From positions 310,001 to 374,000 of the forward strand of contig CAIPYE010000001.1 of the NCBI GenBank assembly GCA_903869265.1: a stretch of DNA of 64,000 bases, written 5' to 3'. Of the stretch, positions 56,508-64,000 are shown in pieces. Source of the DNA: an uncultured delta proteobacterium. GTDB lineage: Bacteria > Desulfobacterota > Desulfobulbia > Desulfobulbales > Desulfurivibrionaceae. The stretch's first letter is position 1. Each line of letters opens with the position of its first letter. The notes under the pieces were generated by a model. It searched no databases and had not been told where the DNA came from. It saw only the letters and a list, made by a program, of their open reading frames with translations. Both the position numbers and the translations under genes were made by a program.

Positions 56508-57872
56508 CTACTTGCCAAGCCCCACAAGCATCAACAGCTCATAAGAAAGCGCGGCAACCAGACCGGCGGCGGGAAGGGTCAGGACCCAGGCCATGACCAT
56601 GCTTTGCGCCACACCCCAGCGGACAGCGGACAGCCGCTTGCTGGCGCCGACCCCGAAGATGCTGCCGGAGATGACGTGGGTGGTGCTTACGGGCATGCCG
56701 AAGTGGCTGGTCACAAAGAGGACGATGGCGGACGAGGTCTCGGCGGCAAAACCGTGCACCGGTTCCAACCGGATGATTTTATGTCCCATGGTCTTGATGA
56801 TCCGCCAACCGCCCACGGAGGTGCCCAGGGCCATGGCGATGGCGCAGGACAACACCACCCAGGTGGGAACCACGGGCTCAGGGATCAGCCGGGCGCTGAC
56901 CAGGGCCATGGTGATGATACCCATGCTCTTCTGGGCATCGTTAAGGCCGTGGGTAAAGGCCATGGCTGCGGCGGAAAATATCTGCAGGTGGCGAAAGCTC
57001 GCGCTCACCCGGCCGGGATGCACATGGGCAAGGGTTCTAAAGATACCGCCCATCAGCAGAAAGCCGATGACAAAGCCCATAGCCGGAGAACCTACGAGCG
57101 GGACAAGCACCTTCTTCACAATCCCGCCCCAAAGCACAAAAGGCAGCCCGCCGTGGATGATGGCCGCGCCGCACAAGCCGCCGATCAAGGCGTGGGAGGA
57201 ACTGCTGGGGATGCCGAATTTCCAGGTGATCAAATTCCAGGCGATTGCTCCGAGGATGGCGGCCAGAATAACCACCTGGAAGGTCTGCTGGTTTGAATCA
57301 AGCTCTTGGGGATAACCCTTTTCCAGCAGCGCACGGTTGGTGTTGGCCAGCTCTTCCGGTTTCAGCTTGCTGGAATCCTTGGCCTTGGCCACAGTCTTGG
57401 GCTTGAGTGCGATCCCGGCGAACCGCTCGGCGGAGTAGAGGTCTGTTTGGGTGATGACGCGGTTCAAATCAGCCACCATGGCACCCTGCAACTCCTGGGA
57501 AGCAGCAGTGCCCACCGTGTATTGCCCAAGCAGCGCCTGGGTTTCCGGGGAAAGCTGCGTTGCCAGATATTGGGAGACCGGATCAGCGGGATGTTGCAGC
57601 TTGGCGGCCAACGCTGCCGGCTGATGGATATCCGCGATCTGGAACCGGGCCGTGTCCACCAGCCCGCTGGCGACGGTAATCGCCACCTGGGTGGAGACCA
57701 GGGCGCCGACAAAATTCAGACAGGCCGCCATGATAATGGCTTTGCGCGGCGAGAGCACCCGGGTGGATACCACCGTGGCGATGGCATTGGCCGTATCGTG
57801 AAAGCCGTTGATATAATCAAAGGCCAGGGCACAGACCACAACCAGCACGAGCAGCAGCGACACACTAAGCAT
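56508..57872 (-). CDS. pit: PiT-family low-affinity phosphate transporter
   Basis: This 454-aa inner-membrane transporter has two PiT signatures, GFHDTANAIATVV near residue 23 and HGLNDAQKSMGIITM near 310, and about ten TM segments. A central hydrophilic loop of about 110 residues (about 85-195) is longer than in E. coli PitA. It overlaps the upstream DUF47 gene by 8 nt. It gives constitutive uptake next to the inducible Pst system; no PhoB box is visible here. Confidence 0.92.
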   Translation of the reverse strand: MLSVSLLLVLVVVCALAFDYINGFHDTANAIATVVSTRVLSPRKAIIMAACLNFVGALVSTQVAITVASGLVDTARFQIADIHQPAALAAKLQHPADPVSQYLATQLSPETQALLGQYTVGTAASQELQGAMVADLNRVITQTDLYSAERFAGIALKPKTVAKAKDSSKLKPEELANTNRALLEKGYPQELDSNQQTFQVVILAAILGAIAWNLITWKFGIPSSSSHALIGGLCGAAIIHGGLPFVLWGGIVKKVLVPLVGSPAMGFVIGFLLMGGIFRTLAHVHPGRVSASFRHLQIFSAAAMAFTHGLNDAQKSMGIITMALVSARLIPEPVVPTWVVLSCAIAMALGTSVGGWRIIKTMGHKIIRLEPVHGFAAETSSAIVLFVTSHFGMPVSTTHVISGSIFGVGASKRLSAVRWGVAQSMVMAWVLTLPAAGLVAALSYELLMLVGLGK

Positions 57873-58494
57873 ATTTCACAACCACGCTTTCAATGATATG
57901 GGCAACGTCTTCACATTTGTCCACCGCCACTTCTATCCGGTCATACACCGCCTTCCACTTGATCACGTTGATCGGGTCCGCATCCGGGGCGTTGAGCAGG
58001 CTGGCAAGCGCCTTTCGGAAGGCTGCGTCATGCTCGTTCTCGATCTGGTGGATGCGGATGAAGAGACTCTGGACATTATCCCGGTTCGGCTTACTGCGCA
58101 GGGTCTTGACCGTCTCCAGCGTGGCTTCGGTGATCTGCACCAGCAGCGCCACCAGCCCTCCCAGGTCAGGGCGCAGTTGCTTCAGCTCATAGAGCGCCAT
58201 CCTGCCGGTGCAGGCCTCGATGCAGTCGGTCACGTCGTCCAGCGCACTGGACAGTCCGTGCAGGTCTTCCTTGTCCAGCGGGGTGACAAAGGTGGCGTCG
58301 ATCCGGTTGGCAAGCTCGTGGGTGATGTGGTCCGCCTCGCTTTCTATCTCCTTGATTCGTGCCGCGTGCACGGCAAGGTTTGCGAAGTCATTGACCAAGG
58401 CCTGAAATTCCTTGGCCGCATCCACTGCGGCCTGCGCCTGTTTTTCTAGCAGCGCATAAAAACCCTGCCTCTTGCTCATTCCTGGAAAACGCAC
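57865..58494 (-). CDS. DUF47/PhoU-like Pit accessory protein
   Basis: This 209-aa helical protein is of the YkaA/DUF47 family, with EIESEADHITHEL (about 48-60) and a PhoU-like metal pattern ALDDVTDCIEACTG. It regulates the adjacent pit. GTG 58494 follows AAGGAGG at 7-nt spacing. Confidence 0.88.
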   Translation of the reverse strand: MRFPGMSKRQGFYALLEKQAQAAVDAAKEFQALVNDFANLAVHAARIKEIESEADHITHELANRIDATFVTPLDKEDLHGLSSALDDVTDCIEACTGRMALYELKQLRPDLGGLVALLVQITEATLETVKTLRSKPNRDNVQSLFIRIHQIENEHDAAFRKALASLLNAPDADPINVIKWKAVYDRIEVAVDKCEDVAHIIESVVVKYA

Positions 58495-58517
58495 ACGCTT
58501 ACCTCCTTAAACAAAAT

Positions 58518-58553
58518 GAAAAAAATCAGGCGATCACGCACAGGATCGCCTGA
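58518..58553 (-). terminator. Terminator of the VWA-OmpA gene
   Basis: TCAGGCGATC and GATCGCCTGA (58553-58544 and 58535-58526 on the minus strand) form a perfect 10-bp stem with an 8-nt loop. Both sides carry T/A-rich tracts (the minus side reads ATTTTTTTC), so it could act in both directions. Confidence 0.85.
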
Positions 58554-58558
58554 AAAAA

Positions 58559-60598
58559 TTACTCCATATACTGGAGGGTGATGATCACGGTTCTGTTCAG
58601 CGATCTTCCCTCGGGCAGGCTGTTGTCGTAGGGCGGATTATTGGGTCCGTTGCCCACATGGTTTATCTGAGTAGCAGCGGCGATCCCGGTCTGGAGGGTG
58701 GTATCGTACACCGCCTTTGCCCGGCGCTCGGACAGGTCGATATTGTATTTTTCCGTGCCGATGCTGTCGGTGTGTCCGGCAATATTCATGGTTACGGACT
58801 TAAGCTCCGCCACCCTGGCGAGCACCCGGTTGACGATAACCTGGTTGCGGTCCTTGAGTTCCGTCCGGTCAAAGTCAAAGAGGATCAGGCCATATTTCTC
58901 CATCACCTTGTTGCCGGTTTTCTGGGCGATGCGCTCCTCCCGTCGGATAAAATTGATGACAATCGGGCTGCCGGCAGTGCTGAACACGTTGCCCTCCTTG
59001 TCTTTCACCTCAAGATCAGCGCTGACCTTGCCAAGCATGGCAATGGTGTGCGCTCCCCCCAATGTTTCCAGGGCAAAGGCCACTTCCGTCGGAGGAGTTC
59101 CAGCGCCCTCCCTGGTAGCCAGCACCTTGTCTGCGCTCAGCAACCTGAGCTGCCAATAGTCGATCTCGACCTCGGCCTGCACAGACGGACTGATCCGGAT
59201 TTCCTTGGTGTCGGCCTGCTCCAGCATATAGGTGCTTTTGATGGTATCGAGAATGGCGGGATAGGTGGAGAGGATTTCCACCCGCTGATTTTCAACGATC
59301 CCCTCCGGCACCCGGCTGGAACTGGGCACTGCAGGAAGGTTCCGGGCCTTGATTTCCATGCGGGACGGATCAATGCCCCATACGGACTTCAGGTAGGCGG
59401 CAACCGCCTCAGCCCGGCTCTTTGCCAGGGCAATCTTCCCTTTTTCCACTCCGGTATTGGAGTTGCAGCCCACCAGGGTGATCCGGGCCTCAGGATTGGC
59501 CAGCAGCCGTTTGCCGATCACGTTCAGAACCTGATGGTACTTCTCCATGGTTCCCGTGAGCTTTTCCTCGGCAAAAGCCCCAACCTCTTCCGGGGTGGCC
59601 AGGGCGACGTACCGGTCAGGAATGCGGCTTTTCCCCGTGTCAAAATAGATGTGGTTCAGCAAGGGAGAGCTGTCCACCATGGTGACTTCCTCGATGTTCA
59701 CAACACCAGGCGCACTGGCCAGCGTTCCGGCCGGCGGATTGAGAAAGCGGTAGGTGACCACGTAGCGATGGAAGATGGTGGTGGAGAATTTCTTGAGAAT
59801 GGGCAGAAAATCGTTGGCCGAGTTGGCCTTGCGGATCATCCCGCCATGCCCCTGGGCAAAAGCGGTCAAAAATACATCCAGGCCGGGTTTGTCCATATAG
59901 TCCACGGCATAGGCGGAGAAATTCTTCACCCCCTTGGCAGCCAAAGCCACCTCCTCGCCTTTTACCACGCTGTTGATGTCTTCTCCGTCTGAAAAAACAA
60001 GCATGAACTTCTGACTGTCCGCAGGCATCTGGCCGATGATCTCCAGCCCCTTTTGCATGCTGTCATAAAGATAGGTGCCGTCGGTGGTGGCCGGGAAAAA
60101 ACTGCCCCTCAAGAATTGACCCAAGGCCGACACCTCGTTTCCTTGAAAGGTCCGGGTGGAGACCCTGGGCTGTTTCGTGCCCGGATCGACAAAGGTGACG
60201 ACATGGACGTTGTCAATGGGCCGGACAAGTCCGAGGAAGCTGTTCAAGGCGGCCAGCAGCGGTTCCACCGCCTTGCGTTGCTCCATGGAATAGGAGTTGT
60301 CCACCACCAGCACGATATTGAGGCCGATGTTCCGTTGCTCCTGAACATCTTCCACCGAAAGGATCTTGGCTGTTTTCACCCCTTGCTTGATGGAAAAATC
60401 CTCTTTCCTCAAGCCCAGGATGGCCTCACCATCCTTATCCTGAACCGAGACCAACAGCTTGCCCTCTTCAAGGGCCTGGAAACTCAGTTTCGCTTTCGGA
60501 CGGAGGGCCTGCACCTCAAGAGCGTCGAGGGCCAAGCTCACGCCCGCCCAGGCAAAAACGGCGAGCAACAGGCAAAGAAGACTAACGATTTTTTTCAT
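58559..60598 (-). CDS. Periplasmic/outer-membrane VWA protein with two OmpA-type domains
   Basis: This 679-aa protein has a signal peptide (about 1-24), a von Willebrand A domain with an intact MIDAS (DNSYS near 102, TTDGT and SDGED), and two peptidoglycan-binding-like OmpA segments: IYFDTGKSRIP...LVGCNSNTG...SRAEAVAAYL (about 315-415) and LFDFDRTELKDRN...AGHTDSIGTEKYN...RRAKAVYD (about 565-650). It likely links cell wall to envelope ligands. ATG 60598 follows AGGAG; a longer start at 60691 is not supported. Confidence 0.87.
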   Translation of the reverse strand: MKKIVSLLCLLLAVFAWAGVSLALDALEVQALRPKAKLSFQALEEGKLLVSVQDKDGEAILGLRKEDFSIKQGVKTAKILSVEDVQEQRNIGLNIVLVVDNSYSMEQRKAVEPLLAALNSFLGLVRPIDNVHVVTFVDPGTKQPRVSTRTFQGNEVSALGQFLRGSFFPATTDGTYLYDSMQKGLEIIGQMPADSQKFMLVFSDGEDINSVVKGEEVALAAKGVKNFSAYAVDYMDKPGLDVFLTAFAQGHGGMIRKANSANDFLPILKKFSTTIFHRYVVTYRFLNPPAGTLASAPGVVNIEEVTMVDSSPLLNHIYFDTGKSRIPDRYVALATPEEVGAFAEEKLTGTMEKYHQVLNVIGKRLLANPEARITLVGCNSNTGVEKGKIALAKSRAEAVAAYLKSVWGIDPSRMEIKARNLPAVPSSSRVPEGIVENQRVEILSTYPAILDTIKSTYMLEQADTKEIRISPSVQAEVEIDYWQLRLLSADKVLATREGAGTPPTEVAFALETLGGAHTIAMLGKVSADLEVKDKEGNVFSTAGSPIVINFIRREERIAQKTGNKVMEKYGLILFDFDRTELKDRNQVIVNRVLARVAELKSVTMNIAGHTDSIGTEKYNIDLSERRAKAVYDTTLQTGIAAATQINHVGNGPNNPPYDNSLPEGRSLNRTVIITLQYME

Positions 60599-60687
60599 GG
60601 CGTTTCTCCTGTGGAGGATAAAGCGGTGCATCGTCAAGGCAAAAGTTCTGCAAAATTTTTCAAACGGGAAAGGCGGGCTGAAGCCCC

Positions 60688-61347
60688 TCACTCAGGCAGC
60701 GTGTCGGAAAGCCCCCTGCCAATGGCATACTTGACGAGGTCGGCAACGCGTTTGATATTGAGTTTTTTCATCATGTTGGCCCGATGGTGCTCAACGGTCC
60801 GCTTGCTGATATCAAGCTTGTCGGCGATATCTCGGCTGGTAACCCCCGCAGCCACCATCTGCAGGATCTGTTTTTCCCGCGGGGTGAGGATCTCGCCAGA
60901 TCCATCGTTCCGGCTGCTGCAGGCGGCGATGACATCTTCGGGAAATTCTCCGGCCAGATTGGGGGAGATATACACCTCGCCCTGACGAATCCTGTCGATG
61001 GCCGGCAGCAACTCGGTATCGGAATCTTCCTTAAGCAGATAGCCGTCCGCCCCGGAAGCAAAAGAAGAGCAGAGATATTGTTCGCCCTTGTGCATGGTCA
61101 GCATGAGCACCTTGATCTGAGGACAGATCTTGCGCACCTCGCGGATTGCCTCAATCCCACGCAGGTTCGGCATGGAGATATCAAGGATGGCCAGATCCGC
61201 CGGGGTGGTTTTTAAAAGCTCGATGAGTTCCAGGCCATCGGCCGCTTCGCCGACCACCTTGAGGGTGGGATTCTCCTCGATCATTTTTTTGACCCCATGC
61301 CGGATCAGAGCATGATCATCCGCCAGCACTATACGCCATATACCCAT
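60688..61347 (-). CDS. NarL/LuxR-type response regulator
   Basis: This 219-aa regulator has a receiver domain with phospho-acceptor D56 (AILDISMP) and a LuxR-type HTH with LTPREKQILQMVAAGVTSRDIA. No sensor kinase gene is adjacent, so it is an orphan in this window. ATG 61347 begins the receiver strand directly (MGIWRIVLADDH). Confidence 0.9.
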   Translation of the reverse strand: MGIWRIVLADDHALIRHGVKKMIEENPTLKVVGEAADGLELIELLKTTPADLAILDISMPNLRGIEAIREVRKICPQIKVLMLTMHKGEQYLCSSFASGADGYLLKEDSDTELLPAIDRIRQGEVYISPNLAGEFPEDVIAACSSRNDGSGEILTPREKQILQMVAAGVTSRDIADKLDISKRTVEHHRANMMKKLNIKRVADLVKYAIGRGLSDTLPE

Positions 61348-61504
61348 GACACTCCCCTTTCATTCCAGACCAGTCCGAAAAAATCACATTATATTCCCTG
61401 GTTATATACTGTAGTCGGCACTTTCCCGCAGTAAAATTTGCTGCCCCGCAAAAAGGAAAAACGTAACGCCCAGTCGCAGAGAGACACGGACAACATCTTA
61501 GAAT

Positions 61505-61541
61505 AAAAAGCATACAACTTCGCGCCACTGCGTTGCTTTTT
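61505..61541 (-). terminator. Possible terminator of the membrane-protein gene
   Basis: On the minus strand AAAAAGCA (61541-61534) and TGCTTTTT (61512-61505) pair around a loop with a small inner stem. It lies just beyond the stop at 61547. The remaining 61348-61504 shows nothing clear. Confidence 0.5.
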
Positions 61542-61546
61542 AGTTT

Positions 61547-62407
61547 TTACCTCCAAGCTTCTTCCGGCTTGGGAGCAAAAGCATTATACGCCAAACTGAT
61601 TCCCAGGGCAAACAGGGTGGTGCCCACCCCGATTACGGCGCCGAGGACGGTTGGCGCAATCAGGGCCAAGCGGATAAGGACCGTGGCCACCGCATAGCCG
61701 GAATTACGGAAGGATACCTGATACTGCGCACTGTAGCGAAGCGAAATAAGCACCACCAGCACATCACTGAAAACCAGCAGGGTGTAAAAGGAGGCAAAGG
61801 CGTTTTCCGGCAACCCAAAGGCGAAATAACCCCAGAGGTCAACAAGGCAGATGCCCCCGAAAGAAACCAGCAGCAGCAGGGCTATCACCTTTTTGGCCAA
61901 GATGAAGTGACTGCGGATTTTCTCATCCCCGCTGATGGGATGAGACCGCTGGGCTTTGTAAAAAAAGCCCAGGACCACAAAGATAAACAGGGCTCCCATC
62001 GCAGAGGCGACAATACTTCCCAGGGAAGGCGCAATTTCAGTCCAGGCCAGCGGTTCGCTGAAATGGGAAAACTCCTTGAAGGTATCCCGCAGGAGAATAA
62101 GGGAAAGTATCTCAAACTGTTTGCCCACCGATTTGGTCACCGAATGGGACAGACTGAGAATAAGGCTCACCACCTCAAGGGCCAGCAGCAGGTTGAAGGC
62201 CTGCTCAATGGCGGTAAGATGGGACAGGGAAAAATGCGAGGCAAACGGTTCGGGCACAAGCTGCCGCCGGTTCAACTCGATGACGACGACAGTGGCGACA
62301 AAAAAACTGACCAGCAGCGTGGCGAAAAACTTCATCCCCTGCTTGCTTTCCAGGTGCAGTTCAACCCAGTCAAAGAGAAAACCTGCCCGTATCAGGAAGA
62401 AATCCAT
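61547..62407 (-). CDS. Multi-pass membrane protein of unknown function
   Basis: This 286-aa protein has about seven TM helices, with no family I can name. Hydrophobic runs include FFATLLVSFFVATVVVIEL, VIALLLLVSFGGICLVDLWG and the C-terminal VLGAVIGVGTTLFALGISL. GGAGG lies 8 nt before ATG 62407. Confidence 0.75.
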   Translation of the reverse strand: MDFFLIRAGFLFDWVELHLESKQGMKFFATLLVSFFVATVVVIELNRRQLVPEPFASHFSLSHLTAIEQAFNLLLALEVVSLILSLSHSVTKSVGKQFEILSLILLRDTFKEFSHFSEPLAWTEIAPSLGSIVASAMGALFIFVVLGFFYKAQRSHPISGDEKIRSHFILAKKVIALLLLVSFGGICLVDLWGYFAFGLPENAFASFYTLLVFSDVLVVLISLRYSAQYQVSFRNSGYAVATVLIRLALIAPTVLGAVIGVGTTLFALGISLAYNAFAPKPEEAWR

Positions 62408-62616
62408 ACTGTTCGCCTCCGCCCCATGGGAATGGGAGATAATGTGTGTCTCTCTTTTTTTACTAATCTGTATTTTGGGGCGGGACAAGCTTTTCCTACC
62501 CCCCGGCAATCCCCTGGCCGACAAAATCTTTGACTTGCGCTGGCCGGATGAGCCATCATGGAAGCAGGAGCTGTTTTTGGGCAGTCCATCCCATCCTGTT
62601 TGCCTCGGAGGTGATT

Positions 62617-63279
62617 ATGAGCGCGGAATCGATACAGGCCATGCTCCGCACCATTGAAGAAGAATGCCACTTTACCGGCGGCATCACCGGTCGCTTCACC
62701 CTGCGCCAAGAGGTTTTTGACGCCATGGCCACGGTGCGGCGCGAGGAGTTCGTCCCGGACGAGCTCAAGCCCTATGCCTACGACAACAACCCCCTGCCCA
62801 TCGGCAACGGCCAGACCATCTCCCAACCCTTCATCGTCGCCCTGATGACCGACCTGCTGGAGCCGGAGCCGGACGACATCATCCTGGAAATCGGCACCGG
62901 CTCCGGCTATCAGGCCGCCGTTATATCGCAACTGGTCAAGCGGGTATACAGCCTGGAGATCATTCCCGAACTGGCCAGACAGGCGGCCAAGCGCTTACAC
63001 CTCCTGGGTTACGACACCGTGGAGGTCATTGCCTCCGATGGCTCTTTCGGGTTGCCGGAGCATGCCCCCTATGACGGGATCATCGTTACCGCTGCGGTGC
63101 CACGGATACCCAAACCCCTAGTCGAACAGCTCACGCCTTTCGGCAAAATGGTCATTCCGGTGGGTCACCCCCATCTGCCGCAAGAGTTGCTGCTGGTGGA
63201 AAAATTCAACAACAAGATCACCAGCCGGAACATCCTCTCCGTGGCCTTTGTCCCCTTTACCGGAAAAGCGGAAGCCTGA
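62617..63279 (+). CDS. pcm: Protein-L-isoaspartate O-methyltransferase
   Basis: This 220-aa enzyme repairs damaged proteins by methylating L-isoaspartyl residues. It has LEIGTGSGYQAAVISQLV (SAM loop, about 90-107), YSLEIIPELA, the PCMT signature DNNPLPIGNGQTISQPFIVA and GIIVTAAVPRIPKPL. GGAGG lies 5 nt before ATG 62617; an upstream in-frame ATG at 62530 is not supported. Confidence 0.93.
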   Translation: MSAESIQAMLRTIEEECHFTGGITGRFTLRQEVFDAMATVRREEFVPDELKPYAYDNNPLPIGNGQTISQPFIVALMTDLLEPEPDDIILEIGTGSGYQAAVISQLVKRVYSLEIIPELARQAAKRLHLLGYDTVEVIASDGSFGLPEHAPYDGIIVTAAVPRIPKPLVEQLTPFGKMVIPVGHPHLPQELLLVEKFNNKITSRNILSVAFVPFTGKAEA

Positions 63280-63309
63280 CCGCCATGCCCCGCCCCAGAG
63301 GCAAACCCG

Positions 63310-64000
63310 TTACCCGAACAACCCCACCAGAAAAAGGCTCAACAGCGGGAAATAGGTGATGAAGCCCAGACAGACAAGCAGTATCGCCAAGAATGGCAGG
63401 GTGGCGGTATAGAGTTCGGTAATGGGCCGCTCGAAACGGTAGCTGGCCAGAAAAAGATCAAGCCCCACCGGCGGGGTGCAGTAACCGATCTGCAGATTGG
63501 TCAAAAAGATGATGCCCAGGTGGGTGGGGTCAACCCCATACCCTTGGGCAATGGGCACGATGAGCGGCACCACCAGCACCAGGGCGGAAAAGATATCAAG
63601 CAAGCAGCCGACCATGAGCAAAAAGACGTTCAGCAGCAGGAGAAAGGTGTACTTGCTTGAGATATGCTCCCGGATCAGGGCAAAAAGCTTGGCCGGGATC
63701 TCCTGATCGATCAAAAAACTGGTGGAGGCCATGGAGGCGGCCAACACCACGAAGATTCCCCCGAACAGAGCCATGCTCCGCACCACGATGGAGGGCAGTT
63801 GCGCCGGGGTGATATCCCGATGCACGCACATCTCCACGATCAGAACATAGAGGGCAGTCACCGCCGCCGCCTCGCCCACGACAAAAAAGCCGCCATAAAT
63901 CCCCCCCAGCACAATGACCGGCAACGGCAGTTCCCAGGCTGCGGCGCGCAGGGCTCGCCGCCTTTCCCCTGCCGGCAGCGGCTGACGACGTGGGCCACGG
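63310..64000 (-). CDS. dctM: TRAP transporter large permease DctM (partial, C-terminal part)
   Basis: At least 229 residues of a TRAP-family DctM membrane subunit are present; the reading frame stays open to the window edge, so the N-terminus lies outside. LPLPVIVLGGIYGGFFVVGEAAAVTALYVL, CLLDIFSALVLVVPLIVPIAQGYGVDP and the C-terminal TPPVGLDLFLAS are typical. It imports C4-dicarboxylates or similar acids with a proton or sodium gradient. It is convergent with pcm. Confidence 0.88.
   Translation of the reverse strand, partial: RGPRRQPLPAGERRRALRAAAWELPLPVIVLGGIYGGFFVVGEAAAVTALYVLIVEMCVHRDITPAQLPSIVVRSMALFGGIFVVLAASMASTSFLIDQEIPAKLFALIREHISSKYTFLLLLNVFLLMVGCLLDIFSALVLVVPLIVPIAQGYGVDPTHLGIIFLTNLQIGYCTPPVGLDLFLASYRFERPITELYTATLPFLAILLVCLGFITYFPLLSLFLVGLFG

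Overview
The window reads as a chromosome segment of a Gram-negative bacterium, by gene content most like an anaerobic Desulfobacterota (Desulfobulbales-type) organism. The evidence is a TRAP carboxylate transporter, a probable selenoprotein, outer-membrane porin and OmpA proteins, PstC/PstA with large N-terminal domains, a PtxABCD phosphite system and RlmA/DeaD/Cfa housekeeping genes. The taxonomic placement is inference; no rRNA gene is present. The sequence is GC-rich except in a few islands, notably part of hsdS at 45.7-46.1 kb.

The left 30 kb is dominated by phosphorus acquisition. In order it holds deaD, phoR, an uncharacterised three-gene operon (800-aa unknown protein, phosphatidylserine-decarboxylase-like, Lgt-like), ptxABCD, a c-di-GMP/chemotaxis operon on the minus strand, a porin divergent from pstS, pstSCAB-phoU-phoB, and two secreted phosphoesterase genes. 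Four promoters here (phoR, the three-gene operon, pstS, the PHP gene) share one architecture: tandem 11-bp repeats beginning CTAACA, CTGACA or similar, then exactly 4 nt, then a TATAAT-like hexamer. I read these as PhoB boxes. They place the unknown lipid-enzyme-like operon in the phosphate-starvation regulon, which suggests membrane-lipid remodelling. This is the strongest candidate for an undescribed system in the window.

From 30 to 40 kb are small housekeeping genes (methyltransferases, YwbE, DUF2058), a HlyD/ABC/ABC-2 export operon, an RluA-type pseudouridine synthase, a Cfa-type synthase, a decayed rlu fragment, tRNA-Val(CAC) and a YheU-family gene. From 40.5 to 49 kb is a defence and accessory island: a type I restriction-modification operon hsdR-hsdM-rhuM/fic-hsdS joined by stop/start overlaps, an ArsC-like gene with an in-frame UGA and a SECIS-like hairpin (probable selenoprotein), and a Fic gene with a small MazE-tail-like partner.

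From 49 to 64 kb are rlmA, topB, small Cys-rich proteins, a Mut7-C protein, a single integron-type gene cassette with an attC-like site (55.86-56.38 kb), a pit/DUF47 low-affinity phosphate transporter pair, a VWA-OmpA envelope protein, an orphan NarL-type regulator, a membrane protein, pcm, and the 3' part of a dctM gene that runs off the right edge. Two REP-like palindromic elements lie at 24.8 and 49.7 kb. No CRISPR array, rRNA gene or intact transposase gene was seen.
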